A DNA stretch of 64,000 nt from Methylogaea oryzae (GTDB lineage: Bacteria > Pseudomonadota > Gammaproteobacteria > Methylococcales > Methylococcaceae), in contig NZ_AP019782.1 of NCBI RefSeq assembly GCF_019669985.1, positions 3,954,825 to 4,018,824 on the forward strand, written 5' to 3'. This document shows positions 8,282-17,714 of this stretch, piece by piece. The notes beneath the pieces were generated by a model that was given only the letters and a program-made list of their open reading frames with translations, ran no database searches and had not been told where the DNA came from. A program made the translations under genes and the position numbers. How positions within the stretch are numbered: the stretch's first letter is position 1; each line of letters begins with the position of its first letter.

Positions 8282-8463
8282 GTTTTTCCACCGCTATACA
8301 GGGGTTATCGGGTGGAGCGGCGGATTTTATGCGGCCGCTCCCAGCCACTACGGAGCGGTAACATAACGATGTTTGATGACAGTTTTATGTAAGCGGCGGC
8401 GCAAGCGCCGTCGCCGGGAGACAGGAGGGCGGGAATCGGCCCGGCCGCTGACGCGGCACGCCG

Positions 8464-11400
8464 TCAATCTTCGCGGATCAGCTGCAACAGCTCTTCGGTG
8501 CCGATCTTTCCGCCGGCCTCGCCGCCGGCCAGCACGCTGTCGGCCAAATCGCGCTTGTGGCGGTGCAGGGCGACGATTTTTTCCTCGATGGTGTCCTTGG
8601 CCACCAGCCGGTAGATGGTGACGGGACGCAGCTGGCCCATGCGGTGGGCGCGGTCGGAGGCTTGGTCTTCCACCGCCGGGTTCCACCAGGGGTCCATGTG
8701 GATGACGTAGTCGGCGGCGGTGAGATTGAGGCCGACGCCGCCGGCCTTGAGGCTGATGAGGAACACGTCGCCCTGGCCGGCCTGGAAGGCGTCCACCCGT
8801 TTCTTCCGTTCGGCCGCCGGCGTCTGGCCGTCCAGGTATTGGTAGGCGATGCCTTTTTCTTCCAGGTAATCGCGCAACAGGCCCAGGTGATCGACGAACT
8901 GGCTGAACACCAAGGCCTTGTGGCGGTTGTCCAACAGCTCGTCCAGGGTCTCGCCGAACAGGGCCAGCTTGCTGCTGGGCAAGGCCATGCCCGGCTGCGC
9001 CAAGGAGCTGTGGCAGCAGGCGCGGCGCAGTTTCATGATGGCCGCCAGCACTTGCAGGTGCTTTTCGCCCTGGCCGGCGCCGCTGTTGGCCAAATCGGAC
9101 ACGGCCTTGCGGCGCAGAACTTCGTAGAAAGCCCGCTCCTGCTCGCTCAACTCCACCGTCAGGGTGATCTCGGTGCGGGAAGGCAGCTCGTCCAGCACGT
9201 CGGACTTGAGCCGCCGCAGCACGAAGGCCTGCACCAGGCGCTTGAGGCGGTGGCGGGCCTCCTTGTCGCCCCGCTCGATGGGGGCGGCGAAGCGGCGGTT
9301 GAAACTTTCCAGGGAACCGAGCAGGCCGGGATTGATGAAGCGGAACAGGTTCCACAGCTCGCCCAAGTGGTTTTCCACCGGCGTGCCGGTGGTGATGAGC
9401 TTGAACTCTCCCTGCAAACTCATGGCGGTCTGGGAGCGCTTGGTGGCCATGTTCTTGATGGCCTGGGCCTCGTCCAGCACGATGGTGCGCCAGGTGATCG
9501 CGCCCAGCAACTCCGCCACACTGCTTTGTTGCAGCAGGGAATAGCTGCACACCAGCAGGTCCATGGGACCCAACCCCTCCACCACTTTCTGCCGATCACC
9601 GGCACCCAGCACCTGCGCGTTGAGCGACGGCGCGAAACGGACGGCTTCGCTGTGCCAGTTGAGACAGACCGAGGTTGGCGCGACCACCAGGCTGGGGCCG
9701 CCGGGAGCGCGGCTCAAAATCAGGGCCAGCGCTTGCAGGGTCTTGCCCAAGCCCATGTCGTCCGCCAGGCAGGCGCCCACGCCCCAGTGCGCCAAGCGCG
9801 CCAGCCAGTTGTAGCCTTCGACCTGGTAGTCGCGCAATTCGGCTTGCAGATTACTCGGCAATATCGGCTGCAGCGCTTCCGCGTCGCGCAGGCGGGCGAT
9901 GCGGTCGCGCCAGGCGTCGTCGTAAACGAACTCCCCGGCCTCTTCCGCCCAGTCCTCCAACAGCGGCGCGGCCAGGGCGTGGAGGCGCCGTTCCTTGCCG
10001 TGGCCCTCCGCCAGGCTATCCAGCTCCGCCAGCCGCTTGCGGAAAGCGTCGGTCAGGGCCAGGAATCGGCCGTCGTCCAGTTGGATGAAGCGGCCCTGGC
10101 TTTGTCCCACCAGCTCCAGCAGGCGCTGCATGTCGAGTATTTGACCGTCGTCCAGGCGCAACTCGCCGTTCAGGACGAACCAATCGCGGGACTGGCGCAC
10201 ATTGACGCTGAGCTGCTTCAACCCCGCTTGGCCGGCCAGGCGGAAGCTTTCCCCCTGGGGCCATTCGATGCGGGCGGGCGGGGCAAGGGACTGCAATTGC
10301 AGCAACAGCTCCAAACAGGCTTCCGGCTCTTCCACATGCCAGGCGTAGTCCTGGTAGCCGGTCGCGTGCAGCAGGATGGGGCAAGCGTCCACCAGTGCCT
10401 GAGCCAGCTGGCTTTCGCCCTTCAGGTCACGGTCGGTATGCAGGCGTTTGACGTCCGTTTCGACGACCACCGAGCGGCCGCCGACGGCGGGAGGGTAATA
10501 CGGCCCGCTTTCGCCGAATGGGCGCACCAGGATTTCCACTCGCAGGCCGCTCCCTTCCGGCAGCAGGTGCACCCGCGGCTGGGGATCGGCGGCGACGGTT
10601 TCGCCGTCCGCCACCGCGCCGCCGATATCCGATTGCACGGTGACCACGGAGGACACGGCCCCCAGGGCTTCCAGCACCCGCTCGCGGGCGGACAAGGGCA
10701 CGACGATGCCGTCCTCGCCCAAGGCCATGCGGATGCGGCGATGTTCGCCGAGAATTTCCGCCACCTTGAGACGGTTGGGGGTTTCCGGCCACAACACGAT
10801 GTTCCGGTCGTCGGCGAAAGGCGGCTCAAGGGTAATGCGCACTTGCTCGTCCTTGAGTTTCTGCACCAGCAGTTCCGGCCGGCCCAGGGCCAGCTCCATG
10901 GTTTGGCCGGTGTCGGCCCACTGCAAATGGGGATGGCCGGCCAGGGCCAGCCAGCCGCGCTCGGACATGACGTAACCGTTGCCGTGGCGATCCTGCTTGA
11001 CGTGGCGCGCCACTTGGCGATCCTGCTCGATCAACCAGCTTTCGCCGGCCGCCGCCATTTCGGCCAGCTTTTTGAACGTAACCGCCTTGCCCTTGGCCCA
11101 GCCCTTGGGACCGCGCTTTTGCTCGCGCAGCTCCAGCCCATAGGACGGCGCTCCGCCAGGGCCGGCCGGTCTGCTCACCAGCCACCCCAGCCGGGTTTCC
11201 ACTGCGGGCGCGACCAGCTCGTCGGACTCCGCCTTGGCCGCGCCCAGATTGGCCAGGGAGCGCAAAGCGCGCTCCCAGGGCTCCTCGTAATGGAAGCGGC
11301 GCGCCAGCAGGGTCATGCCGCGGGCTTGCTCGAAAGCGTCCGCCCGCTCCTTGCAGCCGGTTTGCGCCGGGTCGGCCAAGGCGATCAACGCCGCCAGCTC

Positions 11401-12660
11401 CGCCGCCGGCCAGGCGAAACCGGCCGCATCGGCCAACGCCAAACATTGCAGGGCGGTGTCGAGATGCCGCTGAGCGGCTTCGCGCTGCAACCAAGTCGCC
11501 AACAAATAGACCAGCACGAAATCCATGGAAGCGCCGCGCCAAAGGCCGGCCAAGCGGTCGAGATCGCCGGCGAAGGCCACGGCGGCCGGCGCGTGGCTGT
11601 TGATCAGGCCCGGCACGCTGGCCAAGCAGGGACCGACGGGCACGCCGCCGCTCAGCTTCAGCCACAGCGCCAGGAGGCTTTCCGCGTCGCGGGCGTCGCC
11701 GCCCCGGTTGCGCAACCACAAGGCCAACAGATGCATGGCGCCCAGCGTGGCCGGGAAAAACGCCTTGCGCTTGCCGGTGAGTTTCCTCAGTTCCGCCAGG
11801 CTGGCGTCGAACCGGGCGATGCCGCTGTCGCTGCCTTCCCGCAGCAGCGCCAACCAGGCCGGCAAGCCCAGCTCGCGGGATTGCGCCATGGGCGCGGCGC
11901 AATCCTCGAATTCGCCCCGCAGCAACCGCCATATCCCCAGGAAAAAGTGCCAGCGGCGCGGCACTTCCCGTCCCAGTTCGCCGGCGCAGCCCTCTTGCAG
12001 CAGCTGGAACAGCGCCGCGTCGTGTCGCCAATCGTTGACGGCGCAGGCCGCCAGCCCGGGCAAGGCCGCGTCGACGATGTCCGCCGGCAGGCTCAGCAGC
12101 CAGTCCCGGTCGAAGGGATTGCCGCAAATCAGCCGATAGACGTCGGCCGGATCGCGCCAGTCGCCCAATCCCCGGGCCTTCACCAGGCCGAAGCGATCGT
12201 TGCGCAGGGTGGCGTAATAGTCCTCGATGAGGGCGAAGTCGCGCCGGTAGAGGGCGATACGCACCGCGCGGATGAGCTGGTCGGGGCTGTAAAAATCGTA
12301 TTTCTGCGCCTGGAAGTAGGGCGTGGGCAACGGCGCCACCGCTTCCACCGCCTGGGCGAGCAAGTCGAAGTCGCCGGTTTGCGCCAAGCGCCGGGCCACC
12401 AATTCCACGATGGGCAGGGCGCAGCTGTATAAGCGGGTATTGCCGTAAGCCGATTCCACCAGCACCAGGCCGGACTGCGCCAGGGGCACGGCCAGGGTTT
12501 TAGCCGGTTGCTTGATTTTCAGGGACCGCAGCGCGCGATCCAGCTCGCTTTGGGGCAGCGGCGTGTAGGCGACGGCCAGCAAGTCCAACAGGGTTTTGGC
12601 ATCGCCGGCCAAAGCGGTATAAGCGGCGAACAAGCCGGCGGAATTTTTCGGTAGGACCAT
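8464..12660 (-). CDS. SNF2/Swi2-family DEAD/DEAH helicase-like ATPase
   Basis: 1398 aa. The C-terminal 450 residues are a complete SNF2 motor: Walker A MGLGKT (about residue 960), DEAQ box (IVLDEAQAIKN, about 1060), TGTPVENHLGELW, the helicase C domain LVFSQFVDH and motif VI SDRAHRMGQ (about 1333). The first about 900 residues are a bacterial SNF2-associated region with no catalytic motif I can name. Members translocate on double-stranded DNA and remodel protein-DNA complexes; the bacterial role is poorly known and differs from RapA. Start lies 21 bp downstream of the RimK-like gene's stop, so both could share a transcript. Confidence 0.9.
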   Translation of the reverse strand: MVLPKNSAGLFAAYTALAGDAKTLLDLLAVAYTPLPQSELDRALRSLKIKQPAKTLAVPLAQSGLVLVESAYGNTRLYSCALPIVELVARRLAQTGDFDLLAQAVEAVAPLPTPYFQAQKYDFYSPDQLIRAVRIALYRRDFALIEDYYATLRNDRFGLVKARGLGDWRDPADVYRLICGNPFDRDWLLSLPADIVDAALPGLAACAVNDWRHDAALFQLLQEGCAGELGREVPRRWHFFLGIWRLLRGEFEDCAAPMAQSRELGLPAWLALLREGSDSGIARFDASLAELRKLTGKRKAFFPATLGAMHLLALWLRNRGGDARDAESLLALWLKLSGGVPVGPCLASVPGLINSHAPAAVAFAGDLDRLAGLWRGASMDFVLVYLLATWLQREAAQRHLDTALQCLALADAAGFAWPAAELAALIALADPAQTGCKERADAFEQARGMTLLARRFHYEEPWERALRSLANLGAAKAESDELVAPAVETRLGWLVSRPAGPGGAPSYGLELREQKRGPKGWAKGKAVTFKKLAEMAAAGESWLIEQDRQVARHVKQDRHGNGYVMSERGWLALAGHPHLQWADTGQTMELALGRPELLVQKLKDEQVRITLEPPFADDRNIVLWPETPNRLKVAEILGEHRRIRMALGEDGIVVPLSARERVLEALGAVSSVVTVQSDIGGAVADGETVAADPQPRVHLLPEGSGLRVEILVRPFGESGPYYPPAVGGRSVVVETDVKRLHTDRDLKGESQLAQALVDACPILLHATGYQDYAWHVEEPEACLELLLQLQSLAPPARIEWPQGESFRLAGQAGLKQLSVNVRQSRDWFVLNGELRLDDGQILDMQRLLELVGQSQGRFIQLDDGRFLALTDAFRKRLAELDSLAEGHGKERRLHALAAPLLEDWAEEAGEFVYDDAWRDRIARLRDAEALQPILPSNLQAELRDYQVEGYNWLARLAHWGVGACLADDMGLGKTLQALALILSRAPGGPSLVVAPTSVCLNWHSEAVRFAPSLNAQVLGAGDRQKVVEGLGPMDLLVCSYSLLQQSSVAELLGAITWRTIVLDEAQAIKNMATKRSQTAMSLQGEFKLITTGTPVENHLGELWNLFRFINPGLLGSLESFNRRFAAPIERGDKEARHRLKRLVQAFVLRRLKSDVLDELPSRTEITLTVELSEQERAFYEVLRRKAVSDLANSGAGQGEKHLQVLAAIMKLRRACCHSSLAQPGMALPSSKLALFGETLDELLDNRHKALVFSQFVDHLGLLRDYLEEKGIAYQYLDGQTPAAERKKRVDAFQAGQGDVFLISLKAGGVGLNLTAADYVIHMDPWWNPAVEDQASDRAHRMGQLRPVTIYRLVAKDTIEEKIVALHRHKRDLADSVLAGGEAGGKIGTEELLQLIRED

Positions 12661-12681
12661 GAGCGGAACGGTTGGGCTGGA

Positions 12682-14157
12682 TCAGCTCCAGCGGCGCATT
12701 TCGATGCGACGCAGGAATTCGCGCACGACGGTGGCGTAGAGTTCGTCCCCCAGCCAGTCGTCTTCGATGCCGGCGTCCAGGTTGGGGTTGTCGTTGATTT
12801 CGATGACGTAAACGCCCTTGGGGGTTTCCTTGATGTCCACGCCGTACAGCCCGTCGCCGATGAGGCGCGCGAGGGACAGCGCCGTGTCCACCACTTTGCG
12901 CGGCACGTCGCGCACCATCCAGGTCTTGAAGCCGCCTTCCTCCGCTTTACCGGATTCGTCGTGCTTGTAAATCTGCCAGTGCTTGCGCGACATGAAATAT
13001 TGGCAGGCGTAAAGCGGCTGGTTGTTGAGGATGCCGATGCGCCAATCGAACTCGGTGTAGAGAAACTCCTGCGCCAGGATCAAGTCCGACTCCTTGAACA
13101 GCTTTTCCGTCAGCGCCTTGTATTCCGCTTCGTCGTTGGCTTTGTACACGCCGCGCGAAAACGAGCCGTCGGGAATTTTCAGCACCACCGGAAAGTCGAT
13201 TTCCCCCCGCACCGACTCGCTGACGCCTTTTTGCAGAATGCGGGTTTTCGGGCAGGGAATGTTGTGGGTGGCGAACAGCTCGGCCAGATACACCTTGTTG
13301 GCGCATTTGACGATGGAATCCGGGTCGTCCATCACCACCATGCCCTCGATGCGCGCCTTGCGGGCGAAGCGGTAGGTGTGGTGGTCGATGGCGGTGGTTT
13401 CGCGGATGAACAGCGCGTCGTATTCCGCCAGGCGGCTGTAGTCCTTTTTCTCGATCAGCTCCACGTTGACGCCCAGCTTCTTGCCGGCCTTGATGAATTT
13501 CTGCAAGGCCTGCGGGTTGGACGGCGGCGTGTTTTCCTGCGGGTTGTGCAAGATGGCCAGATCGTAACGGGGCGTGTTCTTCACCTTGGGCGAACGCCAC
13601 GGCTTGCTCAGGTATTCGCTCAGGGCCTGCTTGAACAGTTCCTTGTGGCCGTTGGTCAAGCCGTTGAGCGCCAGGGGCTTGACCGTGGCGATGTCCCAGC
13701 GGCGCTCGAAACGAAACTCCACCTTGAGCAGGGGGCAGCGGAACAGGTCGAAAATCTGCCGCGCCAAGTCCTGCAATTCCGGCAGGTCGGAGCGGCCGAA
13801 GAAGATGTGCTGCTCGAAGCGGGTGGTGCTGTCGCCGTTGCCGCTGCGCTTCTTCAGGCTCTTCTGCACCTGCGCTTCCAAGTCCTCCACGTTGAGGCTG
13901 TAGATGGAGCGGCTCGACAAATCGGCGATGGTGCGAACGGTGGGAATGACTTTGTGCCTGCGCGGCTCGGCCAGCAGGGAGCAGTAATACCCGACGCTCA
14001 GGTAACGGTATCCCCGGCACAGGTTGATGATGGACGTGCCGCGGTATTTAAGGAAATCCGGCTGGGACAAGTAGTCGCGGGCGGTGACCACCGGCACTTC
14101 CGGATAGTCGGGGCTCCAATCCTTGAGGTTTTCGACGAGGACGATGTGGGAGGGCAT
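12682..14157 (-). CDS. RimK-like ATP-grasp ligase with N-terminal RLAN domain
   Basis: 491 aa. Residues about 1-200 form the RimK-like ATP-grasp N-terminal (RLAN) region starting HIVLVENLKDWSPDYPEVPVV; residues about 280-480 are an ATP-grasp ligase with VVLKIPDGSFSRGV, LAQEFLYTEFDWRIG and the metal-binding end VYVIEINDNPNLDAG. ATP-grasp ligases join a carboxylate to an amine through an acylphosphate; RimK itself adds glutamates to ribosomal protein S6, but this longer form has unknown substrate. It follows the GNAT/C39 peptidase gene by 114 bp on the same strand. This two-gene pairing is seen in other proteobacteria, which suggests a shared peptide-modification task (inference). Confidence 0.85.
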   Translation of the reverse strand: MPSHIVLVENLKDWSPDYPEVPVVTARDYLSQPDFLKYRGTSIINLCRGYRYLSVGYYCSLLAEPRRHKVIPTVRTIADLSSRSIYSLNVEDLEAQVQKSLKKRSGNGDSTTRFEQHIFFGRSDLPELQDLARQIFDLFRCPLLKVEFRFERRWDIATVKPLALNGLTNGHKELFKQALSEYLSKPWRSPKVKNTPRYDLAILHNPQENTPPSNPQALQKFIKAGKKLGVNVELIEKKDYSRLAEYDALFIRETTAIDHHTYRFARKARIEGMVVMDDPDSIVKCANKVYLAELFATHNIPCPKTRILQKGVSESVRGEIDFPVVLKIPDGSFSRGVYKANDEAEYKALTEKLFKESDLILAQEFLYTEFDWRIGILNNQPLYACQYFMSRKHWQIYKHDESGKAEEGGFKTWMVRDVPRKVVDTALSLARLIGDGLYGVDIKETPKGVYVIEINDNPNLDAGIEDDWLGDELYATVVREFLRRIEMRRWS

Positions 14158-14271
14158 GGGCTGTGGGCTAGGCTTGGCGCGAGCGCCGAACCGGTCGGAT
14201 TACGGGTGATGGGCGGGCTTTGGCAGCAAACTGGCTCAATACGGCTATTTTACCACGATAGCGCCGTCCCT

Positions 14272-15372
14272 TTAGCCGGCGGCGCGGCGGCGCAAAATCA
14301 CCACCGCTTTCTGGCCCGACTTGCCGTAGCGCGCCATGAGCTGGAAGTCTTTCTTCAGGATGGGCATGTTGACGCAGTCGGTGGCGGTCTTGCCGGCGTC
14401 GCTGTCCACATAGGGATCGTGCACGTAGATATAGCGCTCGTCGAAACCGGTCACCACCACCCAGTGGGGGAATTTTTCCTGGTAAATGCGGTAGGAGCTG
14501 ATCAGCACCACGGGTATGCCGCCGCTCTCGAACTGGCGCTGCATGTCGTCCACGCTGAGGGCGCCGTGGACGATTTTCACCGGCAGGCCGCTTAATTCGT
14601 CGAGGAAGTCCTCCTGCACCAGCTGCATCACCTCGCGCTTCTCCAGGCTGCGCACGGAATTGACGAACAGCGCGCCTTCGTCGTTGACGTACACCTCCAC
14701 GCCGAAGCCGCGATGGTAGGCGGACAAGGCCAGGCCGTATGGCCCGCAGCCGCCGTGGCCGGAGGTCATGAACACAGTGGTGGATTCGCGCCAGATGCGT
14801 AGCTCCAGCTTGCGGTCCAGGGGCAGATCCGGTTGCAGCGTCTTCATCGCCATCAGCAAGGAAGCCGGGCCGCAGGTGAAATCCAGGGTCTGCTGGTAGT
14901 AAGGCACCCGCGCCAGTTCGGGCTTCAAATGCGGCGCCAGGTATTTTTCGAAGCGCAGGGCTTCGGCATGGTCTTCGTAATAGTCCGGCACCGCCTCCAG
15001 GTAGCGGTAGCCGAGTTTCTGGAACACGCCCAAGGAAGCGGCATTGTCGCGCCGCACTTCCAGCCGCATGGAGACGCACTCCCTGTCCAACGCGGCCTGC
15101 TCGCAGGCCCGCACCAGCGCGGCGCCGATGCCCTGGCCGCGAAACGCCGCATCCACCGCATAGGAATACATCCGCGCCAAGGAAATCCCCTTGTGGAACA
15201 GCAGCATGGCATAGCCGCGGATGACGCCGTCGGACTCCTCCACCAGGGTGGCGGCATTGGCCTTGGTCAGCAAATAGCGGAATTGCCGGCGCGTGATGCG
15301 GTCGCCCTCGAACGACTGGTTTTCGATGCGCAGCAGGACGGGCAGGTCGGACAGGGTGGCGGGGCGCAGCAT
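14272..15372 (-). CDS. GNAT acetyltransferase fused to a C39-like cysteine peptidase
   Basis: 366 aa from the ATG at 15372 (a TTG two codons earlier is possible). Residues about 1-148 are a GNAT acetyltransferase with the acetyl-CoA loop FRGQGIGAAL and the terminal LGYRYLE. Residues about 150-366 are a papain-fold domain: LDFTCGPASLLM gives the catalytic Cys (about 167) and PHWVVVTGFDERYIYVHDPY the His/Asp pair. This resembles peptidase C39, the fold that trims leader peptides, but there is no ABC transporter attached. The protein looks cytosolic. It lies just upstream of the RimK-like ligase, in the same direction. Substrate unknown. Confidence 0.83.
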   Translation of the reverse strand: MLRPATLSDLPVLLRIENQSFEGDRITRRQFRYLLTKANAATLVEESDGVIRGYAMLLFHKGISLARMYSYAVDAAFRGQGIGAALVRACEQAALDRECVSMRLEVRRDNAASLGVFQKLGYRYLEAVPDYYEDHAEALRFEKYLAPHLKPELARVPYYQQTLDFTCGPASLLMAMKTLQPDLPLDRKLELRIWRESTTVFMTSGHGGCGPYGLALSAYHRGFGVEVYVNDEGALFVNSVRSLEKREVMQLVQEDFLDELSGLPVKIVHGALSVDDMQRQFESGGIPVVLISSYRIYQEKFPHWVVVTGFDERYIYVHDPYVDSDAGKTATDCVNMPILKKDFQLMARYGKSGQKAVVILRRRAAG

Positions 15373-15493
15373 AGGCAAGGGGTTCCGCGAGAGGCTTGCG
15401 CGATTATATAGCGTTCGCGCGGCGGAAGTCGGCGCGCCGCGGGGATGGGCGGGCTCCGTTCGGCCCGGTTGGCCGGACGCATTACGGGCCGCG

Positions 15494-15979
15494 TTAGCCC
15501 TGCGCGTTGCGCCCGGCTTGGAAATCCCGCCACTGCAGGCGGCGATCGAGGTAATAGCCCAGTTCCGCGCCGGAATCGGCGTCGACGAAACGAATGGAAA
15601 GCACCGGGGCGTCGTCGAGGCGCGCCAATTGGAAATAGCGCTGCAACAAAGCGGCGATGCGATCCCGGTCGGAGCCTTCCAGCCCGGTGAATTGCCGGGT
15701 AACCTGCACGCACATCGCCATACCGTGGCAGCGCTTGATGTCGCCCACCGACCCCTCGTCGCGCAACGCCGCCACGAACCGCTCCAGCCGGGGCAGCTCT
15801 TGCGCCGCGTCGGCGGATTGGGGATCTCCGGCGATCGGCGGCAAATCGCCGATCTCCGCCAAAGCTATCGCCAGACAGGCCGCCAAAGGCCAAAAGGACC
15901 GGCCGGCATGTCGGCAGGGCTGGGCGGCCGAGGCGGTTTGCTGGTTTTTGTCGCGGGACAAATGTCTTGAGCGATGCAT
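15494..15979 (-). CDS. Hypothetical protein with N-terminal hydrophobic segment
   Basis: 161 aa, with GGAGG about 6 nt before the ATG. A basic N-terminus is followed by a hydrophobic stretch (SFWPLAACLAIALA, about residues 28-41) that could be a long signal peptide or anchor. The rest is soluble-looking with a Cys-bearing IKRCHGMAMCVQV segment, and a C-terminal SGAELGYYLDRRL. I recognise no family. Next gene upstream on the same strand is another predicted secreted protein, 67 bp away. Confidence 0.6.
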   Translation of the reverse strand: MHRSRHLSRDKNQQTASAAQPCRHAGRSFWPLAACLAIALAEIGDLPPIAGDPQSADAAQELPRLERFVAALRDEGSVGDIKRCHGMAMCVQVTRQFTGLEGSDRDRIAALLQRYFQLARLDDAPVLSIRFVDADSGAELGYYLDRRLQWRDFQAGRNAQG

Positions 15980-16046
15980 CCGCTCCTCCCGAGTTCGATT
16001 GAGATTGCCGGCCGGGGCGTCGCCAGGGCCGGGACGCGAAACGCCG

Positions 16047-16613
16047 TTAAATTTGCTCCATCACCTGAATGCAAAGGTTGGCGGCTTTCCCTTGTTCGTC
16101 GAGCACTGGCGCGACCTGGAAGGAGGCAATTCTTTCGACGCCCGCGTCCCCCAGATCGGCGACTGGAATATTCTTGATGCTTATCGCATCCCTCGTAATC
16201 GACCACGCATAATCGGCGTCAAACGCGCGGTTTTTGCCCGATCCTTCCAAATCCACCTCGAACGTCGCGCCCTTGCAGGCCGGCGTGGGCGCCCTAAGAT
16301 CGAGCACATGGGTATGGAAACCGCTGGGGGTTTGCTCGTAGGAGCTGTCGTCGATGGGCAAATGCGTCACCAGCACCAGGACGTTGTTGGTGTCGCGCGT
16401 GAGCGCCGCGAAGCCAAATGCCCCGGCTTTGCCGTCCATGGGCACTTCCTGGCGCGTTTCCAGCTGAATGCTCAAGGTTTTATCCTTGGCGCTCGAGTGC
16501 CACACCGCGCGCGCGCTCTTGAGCCGCATGTAATCGGGGACTTCCTCCGCCGCGACGCAGGACAAGGACAGCGCGAGCAATACCGGAGCGATAAAATTGG
16601 CTTGCGGACTCAT
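16047..16613 (-). CDS. Hypothetical secreted protein
   Basis: 188 aa. A Sec signal peptide is clear (FIAPVLLALSLSCVAA, cleavage likely before EEVPD). AAGG lies about 7 nt before the ATG. The mature part carries two cysteines (PACKGATF, NLCIQVME) that could form a disulfide in the periplasm, and a strand-rich pattern (LSIQLETRQEV, VLVLVTHLPI). No family recognised. It is 18 bp downstream of a second secreted-protein gene (16632-16988) and is probably co-transcribed with it. Confidence 0.65.
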   Translation of the reverse strand: MSPQANFIAPVLLALSLSCVAAEEVPDYMRLKSARAVWHSSAKDKTLSIQLETRQEVPMDGKAGAFGFAALTRDTNNVLVLVTHLPIDDSSYEQTPSGFHTHVLDLRAPTPACKGATFEVDLEGSGKNRAFDADYAWSITRDAISIKNIPVADLGDAGVERIASFQVAPVLDEQGKAANLCIQVMEQI

Positions 16614-16631
16614 CGGGTTGCCTTCCCAGCC

Positions 16632-16988
16632 TCAGTCTTTAAAGCCGGTGCCAAGGAACGGGAGCATGCCCATGCCGGTGGAGCCCGGCTTCAAGCGGCG
16701 GCAAATGAGTTCCACGTTGGTGGCCTGGCAGCGCGTCTTGTCGCTTTCGCAAGGGCTGCAGGCGACGTTGCCCGCGCTTTTAACCTCCTGCACGTGCCAG
16801 CCATAACCCTTTTCCCGGCAAATATTGGCGGCATCGGCCGCGACCCTATCCCTCGCCTCCTTTTCCCCCGCCGACTGTTCCAGACAGCGCGAAGCCTTGG
16901 CGTCGACCTTAATGGCTTGGGTTTCGTACTCGGTGGCGTGGGCGACGCCCGCAGCGGCCAGCAACATCGCCAAAACGAATCTTTTCAT
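16632..16988 (-). CDS. Small cysteine-rich secreted hypothetical protein
   Basis: 118 aa with AGGAG about 9 nt before the ATG. The signal peptide MKRFVLAMLLAAAGVAHA is textbook, with predicted cleavage after AHA. The mature protein (about 100 aa) has six cysteines (RCLEQ, NICREKG, ACSPCESDKTRC, ELICRRL), so a disulfide-stabilised periplasmic or outer-surface protein is likely. No named family. It is probably co-transcribed with 16047-16613. Confidence 0.68.
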   Translation of the reverse strand: MKRFVLAMLLAAAGVAHATEYETQAIKVDAKASRCLEQSAGEKEARDRVAADAANICREKGYGWHVQEVKSAGNVACSPCESDKTRCQATNVELICRRLKPGSTGMGMLPFLGTGFKD

Positions 16989-17397
16989 TGCTTGTTCTCC
17001 TGAGCCTATTGTTGTTATTGGGGCTCCGAATCACTCGGCATCCCCGTCGTCGGGACTTTCAACAAAACCGAGCGCCGAACCGGCACGTAGAAAACGACGC
17101 GCCCGGTCGGGACGGCCAAGCGGAACGCCGCCACCGTTGTATCGACCCGATAGTTTCGACTCTAAACGACGATAAAGCGGTTTGTCAATCCTTGTGTCGG
17201 CGACGGCCGGGATCGGCTGGGCGCGGCGGCGTGGGGGAAGCAAGCGGGAGAAGGGCTGGCTCGAAATCCGGCCAAGCTAGCGAAGCGCTAGTGCGGCCGG
17301 TTGTCGGCGCCCGGGGGACGGGCGCCTTTGGCGGGGCGAGGCGGCGGCCGTTATTCCGCGCGTTGGCGGCGCGGAATGACGCGGGGGGAACTAAAGG
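16989..17397. other. Intergenic region with two strong hairpins
   Basis: No convincing gene in 409 bp. Two perfect inverted repeats lie near its left-facing end: GGCGCCCG / CGGGCGCC at 17306-17313 and 17319-17326, and ATTCCGCGC / GCGCGGAAT at 17353-17361 and 17369-17377. Neither is followed by a good T run on the strand of the upstream gene, so they may be REP-like sequences or factor-dependent terminators. The right part should contain the promoter of the secreted-protein pair. Confidence 0.5.
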
Positions 17398-17637
17398 CTA
17401 ATAATCGGTTTCCCGCAGATAACACCAAAGTCCCGTCGCAAGCGCAAAACATTCCGCCTGCTCCAAATGGCGGCCGCTATGCTCATAATGATTGAAAATA
17501 GTGTGCTGGTGACGCTGGGCAAACTCGTCGGCGGAAAGGTAGCGGTCGGTAAGAATGGCCATTCTCCCCGCCGGATCTTTGGATAGCTCGGTGAGAATGT
17601 CGGCGATCTTCATGGTTTCGATCATGCTTTGGCTCAT
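17398..17637 (-). CDS. Small hypothetical protein
   Basis: 79 aa starting MSQSMIETMKIADIL, with no strong ribosome-binding site. It has a His-rich centre (QRHQHTIFNHYEHSGRH) and ends GLWCYLRETDY. No signal peptide or membrane segment. No family recognised; coding is supported only by an uninterrupted frame of plausible composition and the same orientation as its neighbours. Confidence 0.42.
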   Translation of the reverse strand: MSQSMIETMKIADILTELSKDPAGRMAILTDRYLSADEFAQRHQHTIFNHYEHSGRHLEQAECFALATGLWCYLRETDY

Positions 17638-17714
17638 CTTGATGGAAATTCGGTGCGCGCGGGAACCCCGGTTCGCTCCGGAGGCCGGGCCGCGAAACGG
17701 CTAAGGCGCTGAAT

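Noticed and set aside
8557..12432. Very long open frame (about 1290 codons) antisense to the SNF2 gene
   Set aside because: It is the complement of a GC-rich coding gene, has repetitive Gln/Gly/Val/Ala composition and no recognisable domain; antisense frames of this type are common in high-GC genomes.
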